DNA of 64,000 nucleotides from an uncultured Flavobacteriaceae bacterium. GTDB lineage: Bacteria > Bacteroidota > Bacteroidia > Flavobacteriales > Flavobacteriaceae. Under the pieces are notes generated by a model. That model was not told the origin of the DNA. It saw only the letters and a list, made by a program, of their open reading frames with translations, and searched no databases. Shown one piece after another: positions 41,712 to 51,384 of this stretch. Made by a program: the position numbers and the translations under genes. The stretch spans positions 1-64,000 of the forward strand of contig CALTCK010000005.1 of assembly GCA_943842625.1 (NCBI GenBank). Direction: 5' to 3'. Position 1 is the stretch's first letter, and every line of letters starts with the position of its first letter.

Positions 41712-42653
41712 ATGGCAACTCAATCAAATAGAGATAAATTAATACATCAGTTAGAAAATAAATTTAATGATATAGGTCAAGATTTAGATACTCACTTAGA
41801 GGGGTTACTTTATAGCGAACCAATAACCTATTGGGATTATATAAAAACAGACGCTTTATTAAATTTGCAACTTCAAAGAACTACATTACCTGATGAGATG
41901 GTATTTATTATGTATCATCAAGTAAATGAGTTATTATTTAAAATGATACTTTGGGAGATCGAACAAGTTGCACATCATAAAATGTTAACTGCTGAATTTT
42001 TCTCCTCACGACTAATGCGGATAAGTAGGTATTTTGATATGCTTACCTCCTCTTTTTCTATAATGCAAGACGGAATGGAAGTGGATCAGTATTTGAAATT
42101 TAGAAATACGTTAACTCCTGCGAGTGGTTTTCAAAGTGCTCAATATCGGAAAATTGAATTTGCTTCTACAGATTTAATTAATTTAATAGATGCAAGATTC
42201 AGAGAGACCATAGACCGGAATACTCCCTATGAACATGCTCTAAATCATTTGTATTGGCAAGCTGCTGGGAAAGATTATAAGACTGGGAAAAAATCATATC
42301 TGCTATCAGCCTTTGAAGAAAAATACAAAAATGAATTTATTGTTTTTACAAAAGAGTATAATACCATAAATTTATATGCAAAATTCAAGGAATTGCCAAA
42401 AGAAGTACAGCAAGATAAAAAATTAATTAAAGCGATGAGACACTACGATCATACGGTTAATATCACCTTGGTAATGGCACATTATAATGCAGCTAATCAC
42501 TATATTTCTGGTGATAAATCATCAGGGAAAGAAATTGAAGCAACTGGAGGTAGTGACTGGAAAAAATACATGCATCCAAAATATCAAAAAAGAATATTTT
42601 TTCCAGATTTATGGTCCGAAAAAGAGTTAAATGACTGGGGAACTAATCTTTAA
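41712..42653 (+). CDS. Tryptophan 2,3-dioxygenase
   Basis: Heme enzyme opening the indole ring of tryptophan to N-formylkynurenine. 313 residues. Conserved blocks: EMVFIMYHQVNELLFKMILWE (about 56-76), the FRNTLTPASGFQSAQYRKIE substrate/heme block, and the distal part GGSDWKKYMHPKYQKRIFFPDLW. The C-terminal part lacks the RFRH form known from proteobacteria, as in other Bacteroidota members. The last 23 nt overlap the possible start of the M23 peptidase gene. With hmgA and hpd it completes an aromatic amino-acid catabolic operon. Confidence 0.9.
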   Translation: MATQSNRDKLIHQLENKFNDIGQDLDTHLEGLLYSEPITYWDYIKTDALLNLQLQRTTLPDEMVFIMYHQVNELLFKMILWEIEQVAHHKMLTAEFFSSRLMRISRYFDMLTSSFSIMQDGMEVDQYLKFRNTLTPASGFQSAQYRKIEFASTDLINLIDARFRETIDRNTPYEHALNHLYWQAAGKDYKTGKKSYLLSAFEEKYKNEFIVFTKEYNTINLYAKFKELPKEVQQDKKLIKAMRHYDHTVNITLVMAHYNAANHYISGDKSSGKEIEATGGSDWKKYMHPKYQKRIFFPDLWSEKELNDWGTNL

Positions 42654-43885
42654 AAAATCATCTGTATTGAAGAAATTTCTTCTATTTCTCTTAGTTTCTT
42701 TACAGTTTTTTTCTTGCTCTCAAAAAAGAACAGATGAAACTACACTAATAAAGAAAGTTGTTAAGGCGAATTTTGAATATGGTTATGATTTTAACGAATT
42801 CAATGTTGTTAGAGACACTATCAGGTCGGGGGATACTTTCGGGGCTATTTTAGACGAAAATCATGTTTCGCAAGGAGAAATTTATGGAGTGGTTTCAAAA
42901 GTAAAAGATAGTTTTGATGTAAGAAGAGTAAAAGTGGGCAATCCTTATGTTTTATTAAATTCAAAAGATAGTATTGGGAAAACACAACTTTTTATTTATG
43001 AAAAAAATAAAATTGATTTTGCAGTGATCGACTTAAGAGACTGCGTATCTAGTTTCAATGATAAAAAAGCAGTTACTTATATCGAAAAATCAGCAAAAGG
43101 AGTCATAACGAGTTCTCTGTCTCAAACAATGGAGGCACAAAGATTAAGTCCAAATATGACCGATCAGTTAGCAAATATTTACGCTTGGACCATTGACTTT
43201 TTTAGGTTACAGCCCGGAGATAGATTTAAAGTAGTTTACACACAAAAATACATCAATGATACAATTCCAGCTGGTCTTGGAGAAATAAAAGCTGCTATGT
43301 TTGAACATCGAGGTAAACCTCTTTACGCTTTTGGATTTATAGGAGATTCTGTTTTAGGCATCAAAGATTATCTATGATGATAAGGCAAATAATTTAAGAA
43401 GAGCTTTTTTAAAAGCGCCTGTTAAATTTAGTAGAATATCCTCTAGATATAATTTAAAAAGAAAAATTAGGTTATATGGAAATAGGGTTAGACCTCACAA
43501 AGGTACTGATTTTGCAGCGCCAACTGGCACTCCGATTTTAGCTACCGCAGACGGAATTGTTACAAAGTCAGAAAAAAGAGGAGGTAACGGTAATTATGTA
43601 AAAATTAGACATAATAGCACCTACGAAACTCAGTATCTACATATGAAAAGGAGAAATGTAAAAACGGGAAAACGAGTAAAACAAGGAGACGTAATTGGAT
43701 GGGTTGGAATGACTGGTAATACAAGTGGTCCGCACGTTTGCTATCGTTTTTGGAAAAATGGAAAACAAGTAGATCCTTTTAAACAAGATTTGCCTCCTTC
43801 AGAACCCTTAAATGAAAAATATCAAAATTCTTATTTTGATCACATCGCTCCTTTAAAACAACAATTAACTAAACTTGTTTTTTAA
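42631..43885 (+). pseudogene. M23 family metallopeptidase lipoprotein, interrupted by a frameshift at about 43372
   Basis: Lysostaphin-type peptidoglycan or envelope endopeptidase. The N-terminal part (42631-43377) has a lipobox LVSLQFFSC and a LysM-like/Csd3-like domain (SGDTFGAILDENHVS). The reading frame stops at 43375, but removing the C at 43372 joins DYYDDKANNLRRAFLKAP and continues to 43885 through the catalytic HKGTDFAAP (HxxxD) and HVCYRFWKNGKQVDP (normal for flavobacterial members). So one gene, broken by a single base. Either a pseudogene or a base-calling error. The start is uncertain: ATG 42631 overlaps the previous gene by 23 nt, with TTG 42667 as alternative. Confidence 0.85.
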
Positions 43886-44064
43886 TTTTTTAAAGCTTAA
43901 AATTTTGTTAATAAAAAACTACTGAAATAACTCATATATATTCAGATATTTACTATAATTACCTAAGCAAATTATTCAAAAAATTTGATTTTTTATTTAC
44001 AATAAAATAATATAAAAAAAACAAATTGAATATGTAAATTTGTATCAACTCAAAACAATTTTAA

Positions 44065-46694
44065 ATGATGAAAAAAATTACTTTTTATTTAGTAATGTCC
44101 TTTTTGTTAGTAAGTGTTATTTCATTTGCACAAGGGACTGTTACAGGAACAATTAATGACAACGATTTAGGAGGTCCTCTTTCAGGAGCAACAATTGTTG
44201 AAGATGGAACTGACAATGGGGCCATTGCAGATTTTGACGGAAACTTTTCTCTTGCCGTAGATGGTGCTAGTGGGAATGTTACAATTTCATACTTGGGATA
44301 TTCTTCTCAAACAATATCCTATTCGCTTTCTAACGGAAGTGCTAATTTAGGAACAATTTCTTTAGCTCCTGATGCTGATGCACTAGCTGAGGTAGTGATA
44401 GTAGGTTCTGGAATTATCGATTTAGCTGCAGGAAGAAAAACTCCTATAGCAGTATCAACAATTTCTGCTGAGGAAATTCAATTAAAAGGAGGGGGGAATT
44501 TAGATTTAACGGAATCTATGGCATTTACACCTTCTGCAACAGTTACAGGGAATAATGGATTTGGAGACTCTCAATTTTTCTTAAGAGGGTTTGACCAAAC
44601 CAATATTGCTATACTATTAAATGGACAACCTGTGAACAGTATGGAAGATGGAAAGGTTTATTGGTCCAACTGGGCTGGTATTGCAGATATTGCAACCACT
44701 GTTCAGATTCAAAGAGGTTTAGGTGCTTCTAAATTAGCGATTCCTTCTGTTGGGGGAACCACTAACATTGTAATGAAAGCTGCAGATAAAAAACAAGGCG
44801 GATTTGCTCGTTTTACAGGAGCAAATGACAGCTACTTTAAAGGAACTGTTGGATACGATTCTGGTAGAAATGAAAAAGGATGGGCTTTTTCTGTGTTACT
44901 AGATCATTGGCAAGCTCACAGGAAATGGGCTAAAGGTACTTATGGTCAAGGACAAACTTATTACTTTGCTGTTGGATACAAACCAAATGAAAAACATAAT
45001 TTCAACTTTTTAATAACAGGCGCTCCTCAATTACACGGAAATCAATGGTCTCAATCTTTGGAGAGAATTGCAGCAGATCCAAAATTTAACCAACACTGGG
45101 GTTATTTAAATGAAGATGGAACTGATATTTCGTCTGAAAGACAAAATTTTTATCACAAACCAGTTGCTAACTTAAACTGGGATTTTAATCTTTCTGATAA
45201 GACTGAATTATCCACTGTAGCTTATGCATCATGGGGACGTGGTGGAGGAACAGGACCTAGAGGTAATGGAAGAATTAGAACAGAAGATCCAGATGGTGAT
45301 GGACCTTTATTTGGTCAACTTGATTATCCTGCAATTGAAGCAAATAATGCTCTCGTAGGTATTGGTGGGGATTATGGAGCTGAAAACGGAGCAGGTTATA
45401 TTAGAAGAGCCTCTATGAATAATCATGCTTGGTATGGGTTATTATCCAACTTAACACATGACTTTTCTGATAACCTTACAGCTAGTGCTGGTGTAGATGT
45501 AAGAACTTATACAGGAGATCATTTTAGACAAATCGCTGATTTTTATGGATTATCAGGATGGACAAATGATAGTGGAGATAATTTACCAGAAGATAACGTA
45601 GTAACTAATTCATATGACGCTAATCCTTGGGCTGCGTTATTTGATTTTGCTCCAGAAGAAGATAGAATTGCTTACGATAATTCAGAAACAATAAACTATC
45701 AAGGTGTTTTTGGACAGGTAGAGTATGCTAATGACATGTTTTCTATTTTTGCGCAAGGGGGTGTATCTAATCAGTCTTATGAAAGAGAAGATAGATATAA
45801 GCCAGCAAAATCTGAAAAAACTAGCAAAACAGGCTATAATATAAAAGGAGGGGTTTCTTTAACTATGGCTGAAGGGAATACTATTTTCTTTAATGCTGGA
45901 TATAACTCAAGACAACCTTATTTAGATAATATTTTTAATAGAAATACAGGTTTCATTACGGAATTGGTTTCGCCAGCAGTTGAAAACGAAAATATCACCA
46001 GTTTTGAAGCGGGTTATCACTTTAAGACTAACAATTTTAGAGCAAATTTTAATGCCTATGTAACCAATTGGACCGATAGAACATTATCTAGTTTTGGTAC
46101 AGATGATAATGGTACTCCAGACGACGACCACAGATGATTTTGATACCACGACGTTACAACGAGGTATTACACAATATCATTCAGGTGCTGAATTAGACGC
46201 TACGTTACAGAGCTACTGATTGGTTGTCACTTCAAGAGGTTTTATTTCTGCGGGTTCTTGGACCTACAAAGGAGAAGCTGTAGTTTCCACCTACAATGCA
46301 GATACGAATGAACAAATTGGTGAAACAAGTACCGTTAACCGTGACGGGATTAAAGTATCGACTGCGCCACAATTCACTGCAGGTATGGGATTTGATGCAA
46401 AACTTACTACAGGACTAAGTATCGATGCTCGTATTAAGTATAGGGATAATCATTACGAATTTACCAATGAAAACACTTCAATAGAAGATTATGCTGGTGC
46501 TCAACTTAGGTAGTTATGCATTAACCAATGCTGGTATTACCTACAGATTTAGTTTAGGCAATAGTAACAGAATGACTTTTAGAGCGAATATGTTCAATGT
46601 CTTCGATAAAGTTGCTATTCAACAAACGGATAGATTCGGTTATTTTACAACTGGAGGAAGAACATTCAACGCTTCTATGCGCTACGAATTTTAG
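44065..46694 (+). pseudogene. TonB-dependent receptor with four frame breaks near its C-terminus
   Basis: Outer-membrane nutrient receptor. Signal peptide, carboxypeptidase-like domain (GTVTGTINDNDLGGPLSGA, ISYLGYSS), plug (LRGFDQTNIAILLNGQPVN), and barrel. The frame is open to 46137. After that, fixes restore the family sequence: one base gained at 46128-46129, one at 46205-46206, two gained or one lost at 46233-46234, one at 46507-46508. The corrected product continues TDDFDTTTLQRG, TDWLSL-RGFISAGSW, YAGAQLGSYALTNAG and ends with a normal FNASMRYEF aromatic tail, so the gene was recently whole. Transport substrate unknown. A strong terminator follows. Confidence 0.85.
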
Positions 46695-46718
46695 TACGAT
46701 ACTTTTTCATAAGTATTC

Positions 46719-46751
46719 AAAAAACGCTCTGTTTGATTCAGAGCGTTTTTT
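46719..46751 (+). terminator. Terminator after the 44065 TonB receptor
   Basis: AAAAAACGCTCTG (46719-46731), 7-nt loop, CAGAGCGTTTTTT (46739-46751). Perfect 13-bp arms with a T run, 25 nt after the receptor stop codon. Confidence 0.9.
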
Positions 46752-46877
46752 ATGATCATATTTAAAAATGGAGTCAAATAATTTACAAAGTTCACAAGAA
46801 TAAGACCATTTTAATAGATTTAATTAATTATTCTTGTATTTTTAATTCCAATATTAATTAACAAAAAATACGATATC

Positions 46878-47222
46878 ATGAATTCTACAAAAGCTAACTT
46901 AATAAATTCGGTATGCTTAATTGCAATTGGTTTATGGGGATACCTTGAAGTAACTTCACCAACTGCACTCATCCCTGTAGGTTTTGGTGCTGCATTAATA
47001 CTTTGTTCTTCTGGGGTAAGAAAAGAAAATAAAGTAGTTGCTCACATAGCCGTTCTCTTAACACTATTAATCCTTATTGCTTTAGTCGGAATGAGATTAC
47101 CTAAATCATTAAATCAAGGAGGATTGGGGCTTTTAAGGGTTTTATTAATGGTTGGGACTTCTACTTTTTCAATGGTTTATTTTGTAAAAAGTTTTATTGC
47201 AAATAGAAAAGCCAGAAAATAA
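46878..47222 (+). CDS. Small membrane protein, 114 aa
   Basis: Four hydrophobic segments (about 9-24, 31-45, 55-70, 84-103), short basic tail RKARK. Starts MNSTKANLINSVCLIAIGLWG, with GYLEVTSPTALIPVGFGAALI, a pattern of TMEM14-like membrane proteins; this is a weak resemblance only. No partner genes: isolated between two terminators. Probably inner membrane. Function unknown. Confidence 0.75.
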   Translation: MNSTKANLINSVCLIAIGLWGYLEVTSPTALIPVGFGAALILCSSGVRKENKVVAHIAVLLTLLILIALVGMRLPKSLNQGGLGLLRVLLMVGTSTFSMVYFVKSFIANRKARK

Positions 47223-47262
47223 GTTAAATTCTATTTTCAAACAATAATGCCGTTTTTGAAAT

Positions 47263-47293
47263 AAAAGCCTCCGATTTTAATTGGAGGCTTTTT
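47263..47293. terminator. Bidirectional terminator between the 46878 and 47306 genes
   Basis: AAAAGCCTCC ... GGAGGCTTTTT, ten perfect base pairs with T runs on both strands, placed between two convergent genes. Confidence 0.85.
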
Positions 47294-47305
47294 AAATAAC
47301 TGAGA

Positions 47306-48364
47306 TTATTTTTCTTTTACCAAATAAATATAGACAGGAAAGTGATCGCTGTAACCTCCTGTATAGGATCCGCTAGCAAAACTACGATAGGGGTATCCCT
47401 TATATCTTCCATGAGCATTTACTAGGTATGTTTTATTATAAATTCCTGCTTGATAAAAACGATAACTTGAAAAATCTTTTTTCGTTAATTCGGTAGATAT
47501 TATTATTTGATCAAACAGATTCCAACTATCTCTGTAAGCAAGCGACCCATAACCCTGTTTAGCTAAATCCTCCATTGGATTGTATAATTCTTTTATAGCT
47601 AGCTCGCTGGTTTTTCTTTTTGCATTTAGATGATCTTTTACACTTGGGTTGGTAGGATCGTCATTAAAATCACCCATAGTAATTATTTTAGCATAGGGAT
47701 CATCACTAAAGATAGAATCAATAATTTGTCTATTTAATTTTGCGGCTTTAATCCTTTTTGACCTACTCCTTTTTTCGCCACCACTTCTGGAGGGCCAATG
47801 ATTAACGATTAGATGAATTTTTTCTCCATCTAACATACCACTGACAACCAACTGATCTCGTGTAAAAACTCTTTTTGACTTATCATTATCATCATAAATC
47901 AAAAGTTCTTTTGCTTTATAATGAGTAGGCGTGAATAATTTTTTCTTATACAATAAGGCGACATCAATCCCTCTTCTATCGGGTGAATCAAACTGTATAA
48001 TTCCGTAATCTTGTTCAACTAAAGTTTCTTGATTAACTAAATCTTCTAAAACTTTTCTGTTCTCAGTTTCACAAACCCCTATGATTGCGGGAGTATTTCC
48101 TGAAACCTCAGCTCCAATTTCAGCCATGACCTTGGCCATATTTTTTAATTTATCTTGATAGATTTCTTCTGTCCAATGATCCTTTCCATCTGGAGTTCTG
48201 TCGTCATCATAGGTTAGAGGGTCATTTTCAGTATCAAATAAATTTTCAAGATTATAAAAGGCAACCGTATTGACCTTGTAGGCTTTTTTTTCTTGAGAAA
48301 AGACAGTGGTAATCGTTAAAATTAATACGATTAATAAGGGTATTTTAATTTTCATTAAGTGCAT
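47306..48364 (-). CDS. Exported endonuclease/exonuclease/phosphatase-family protein
   Basis: 352 residues. Signal peptide (about residues 4-24, IPLLIVLILTITTVFS). DNase I-like fold with the usual motifs: FYNLENLFDTENDP (metal/N-terminal), IIGVCETEN (catalytic Glu), LIVNHWPSRSGG (catalytic His), ITMGDFNDDPTNP (Asp/Asn), and SDHFPVYIYL (final His). So a secreted or periplasmic nuclease or phosphoesterase. It is divergent from the 48477 TonB receptor with 112 nt between, and next to a DUF5689 lipoprotein: a conserved flavobacterial locus, probably for use of extracellular nucleic acid or phosphate esters (inference). Confidence 0.9.
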   Translation of the reverse strand: MHLMKIKIPLLIVLILTITTVFSQEKKAYKVNTVAFYNLENLFDTENDPLTYDDDRTPDGKDHWTEEIYQDKLKNMAKVMAEIGAEVSGNTPAIIGVCETENRKVLEDLVNQETLVEQDYGIIQFDSPDRRGIDVALLYKKKLFTPTHYKAKELLIYDDNDKSKRVFTRDQLVVSGMLDGEKIHLIVNHWPSRSGGEKRSRSKRIKAAKLNRQIIDSIFSDDPYAKIITMGDFNDDPTNPSVKDHLNAKRKTSELAIKELYNPMEDLAKQGYGSLAYRDSWNLFDQIIISTELTKKDFSSYRFYQAGIYNKTYLVNAHGRYKGYPYRSFASGSYTGGYSDHFPVYIYLVKEK

Positions 48365-48476
48365 TGATTATGATTATTTAAAGTCAAATTATTTATGTCA
48401 TTGCCAAAAGTAAATAATTCAATGAAATAATGTAGTTTTGTAAGTAATTAATTATAAACTAATAACTAAATTTAGA

Positions 48477-51332
48477 ATGAAAAAAATCATTTTCACTTTA
48501 TGTGTAGTATCATTGATGAGTTTTACTTTAGTAGCTCAGGATGCTATCATAAAAGGAAGGGTGGTAGATACTAATTCGAGTGAGGCAATTCCAGGCGTAG
48601 AAATACGAATTTTATCCAGTGATTACAATACACAAACTGATGAAAAAGGAATGTTTCTTATTACAAGCAACACGCTCCCACAAGGAGAACAAATACTTGT
48701 TGTAAGTAAACTAAATTATATTACTCAAAGTATTCCTATTACCATCCAAAACGGAGAAACCATTAACCTAGATCCCATTATTATGGATTTAGATCTAACC
48801 GAGTTAGAATCTCAGATTGGAGTAATCAATTTATCAGACAATGAATTAGATGGTGATCTTGGAGGAGCGGCTACAAATGTTTCAGGGCTTTTACAAGCGT
48901 CTAGAGATGTCTTTTTAAGCGCTGCTGCATTTGATTTTAGTGCCACTTTTTTTAGACCCCGTGGTTTAGACAATGCCAATGGTAAAGTTTTAATCAATGG
49001 AATTGAAATGAACAAACAATTTAATGGTCGCCCTCAATGGGGAGATTGGGGAGGTCTTAATGATGTTCAAAGGAATCGAGAATTTTCGATGGGATTAAAA
49101 GCTAATGATTATACTTTTGGTGATTTAGCAGGAACAACCAATATGGTAATGAGAGCCTCTAAATACAGAAAAAGTAGTCGAGTTTCTTATGCTGCTGCTA
49201 ATAGAAGTTATACTGGAAGAATTATGGCATCTTATCATAGCGGTTTATCAAAAACCGGTTGGGCCTATTCATTTTTAGCTTCAAGGCGTTTTGGTGATGA
49301 AGGTTATATAGACGGTACTTTGTATGATGCAAATTCATTTTTTGCGTCTGTAGAGAAGAAAATAAATAACGCTCACAGCCTTAATGTTACCGCATTTTAT
49401 ACCCCAAATCGACGAGGTCGTTCAACTGCAATAACTCAGGAGGTTAAAGATCTTAAAGGAATTCAATACAATCCTAACTGGGGATATCAAGACGGAAATA
49501 TAAGAAACAGTCGTGTGCGTAATATTAAAGAACCAGTATTTATGTTAAATCATTACTGGAAGATAAATGATAAAACTAACCTTAATACAAATGCCTCGTA
49601 TCAAACAGGAAGTATTGGCAATACAAGAGTTGATCAAGGAGGTACACGTCTTGTAACAATTGAAGGCCAGGAAGCCTATATTGGTGGAGGAAGAAATCCT
49701 TTAGGAAATTATTATCAAAGACTACCGAGTTATTTTCTACAGGATCCCAACCCAACTCCAGGAGATTTTCAAAATGCGTATTTAGCCCAACAGGAATTTG
49801 TAAATAACGGTCAGTTAGATTGGGAATCGCTTTACAGAGCAAATGCTATCGCCACTTCTACTGGAGGAAATTCTATTTATGCAATCCAGGAGGATAGAAT
49901 TGACGACACTCAGTTGACTGTGAATACAATTTTTGATACCCAGATTTCAGATAATATTTTATTAAATGCGAGCATTAATTATCGTAATCTTAAAAGTGAA
50001 AACTTTGCAGAAGTAAAAGATTTACTGGGAGGTACTGGATTTTTAGATGTAGACTTTTTTGCTGAAAGTGAAGATGGAGAGGTAGATTTTAGTGTTGGAG
50101 ATGTTGCACAAAGTGATTTAAGAAATCGAAATCGTATTGCAAAAGTGGGCGACCGATATAAATATAATTATGAAATCAATGCAGAAGTACTATCGGGATT
50201 TGCTCAAGCGCAATTTAAATATAACCGAGTAGACTTTTTTCTTGGGGCTTCTGTTACCAATACCAATTATCAAAGAAATGGTTTGTTTGAAAACGGGAAC
50301 TATCAAGGAGCTGAATCTTTTGGTAAAGGAGAAAAACAAAGTTTCACAGATTTTAGTTTCAAAGGTGGAGCCACCTATAAAATAACAGGAAGACATTTAA
50401 TAGATTTGAATTTAGGTTCGTTGTCAAAGGCACCAACAATCAGAAATACGTTTACCAATGCTCGTCAAAATAATAACGTGACTATTGGTTTAGAAAGCGA
50501 AAAGATTCAGAATATTGATATCGGTTATATATATAGGTCACCAATCGTAAAAGCTCGTTTAACCGGCTTTTATTCAAATTTTTCTGATGGAACTGATTTA
50601 GGGTTTTATTTTACTGAAAATTTAGGCGGTTTAGGTTTAGAACAAGATGCTTTTATTCAAGAAGTAATGACTAACGTTGAAAAACAACATATTGGTGTTG
50701 AATTTGGAATTGAAGCACAGGTAACTCCTACTATAAAATTAAAAGGAGCAGCGTCAATGGGTCAATACACATTTAATAACAACCCTAATCTATATATAAC
50801 TAGCGATGATTTAGATGGCCCTGTAACGTTTGGAGATGGAACAACTAAACTTAAAAATTATCATGTTGCAGGTGGTCCCGAGAGAGCGTATCAATTAGGG
50901 TTCGAATACAGAGACCCAAAATTTTGGTGGGTTGGTTTAACAACAAACTATTTTTCAAATGCCTATGTTGATGTAAACAATTTATCTAGATCAGATAATT
51001 TTAGTACTGATTTTGATGGCCAGCCGTTTAATGATTATGATCCAGAGGTAGCCAACGAGCTATTAAAGCAAGAAAAGTTTGATGACTATGTTCTAGTTAA
51101 TATTGTAGGAGGTAAATCTTGGAAAATTAATCAATATTATGTTGGATTTTTTGCTACGATTAACAATGCCTTGGATCAAGAGTATATTACAGGTGGGTTT
51201 GAGCAAGGTAGAAAATCAAACTATAGAGATTTGAAAGAAGATCGTTCTCGTGAAAATGGATCTGTTTTTGGATCTCGCTATTTCTTTGGAACAGGAGCAT
51301 CTTATTATGTAAATGTTTACGTAAGATTTTAA
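48477..51332 (+). CDS. TonB-dependent receptor (intact)
   Basis: 951 residues. Signal peptide MKKIIFTLCVVSLMSFTLVAQ, carboxypeptidase-like regulatory domain (about 22-110, IKGRVVDTNSSEAIPGVEI), plug (about 125-235, FFRPRGLDNANGKVLINGIEMN) and a large barrel ending in the aromatic FGTGASYYVNVYVRF. A TAGTTTTG -7 box lies 36 nt upstream (48433-48440). It is divergent from the nuclease gene and 52 nt upstream of the DUF5689 lipoprotein, so it is likely to import products of that nuclease. Not SusC-like: no SusD-type partner follows. Confidence 0.92.
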   Translation: MKKIIFTLCVVSLMSFTLVAQDAIIKGRVVDTNSSEAIPGVEIRILSSDYNTQTDEKGMFLITSNTLPQGEQILVVSKLNYITQSIPITIQNGETINLDPIIMDLDLTELESQIGVINLSDNELDGDLGGAATNVSGLLQASRDVFLSAAAFDFSATFFRPRGLDNANGKVLINGIEMNKQFNGRPQWGDWGGLNDVQRNREFSMGLKANDYTFGDLAGTTNMVMRASKYRKSSRVSYAAANRSYTGRIMASYHSGLSKTGWAYSFLASRRFGDEGYIDGTLYDANSFFASVEKKINNAHSLNVTAFYTPNRRGRSTAITQEVKDLKGIQYNPNWGYQDGNIRNSRVRNIKEPVFMLNHYWKINDKTNLNTNASYQTGSIGNTRVDQGGTRLVTIEGQEAYIGGGRNPLGNYYQRLPSYFLQDPNPTPGDFQNAYLAQQEFVNNGQLDWESLYRANAIATSTGGNSIYAIQEDRIDDTQLTVNTIFDTQISDNILLNASINYRNLKSENFAEVKDLLGGTGFLDVDFFAESEDGEVDFSVGDVAQSDLRNRNRIAKVGDRYKYNYEINAEVLSGFAQAQFKYNRVDFFLGASVTNTNYQRNGLFENGNYQGAESFGKGEKQSFTDFSFKGGATYKITGRHLIDLNLGSLSKAPTIRNTFTNARQNNNVTIGLESEKIQNIDIGYIYRSPIVKARLTGFYSNFSDGTDLGFYFTENLGGLGLEQDAFIQEVMTNVEKQHIGVEFGIEAQVTPTIKLKGAASMGQYTFNNNPNLYITSDDLDGPVTFGDGTTKLKNYHVAGGPERAYQLGFEYRDPKFWWVGLTTNYFSNAYVDVNNLSRSDNFSTDFDGQPFNDYDPEVANELLKQEKFDDYVLVNIVGGKSWKINQYYVGFFATINNALDQEYITGGFEQGRKSNYRDLKEDRSRENGSVFGSRYFFGTGASYYVNVYVRF

Positions 51333-51384
51333 TAAATAAAATAATGACGTATTTATCGTCGACTAAAAAATAAAATTTATAACA

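Noticed and set aside
48812-49015. Antisense frames within the 48477 TonB receptor
   Set aside because: Opposite a continuous 951-codon receptor gene; no independent support.
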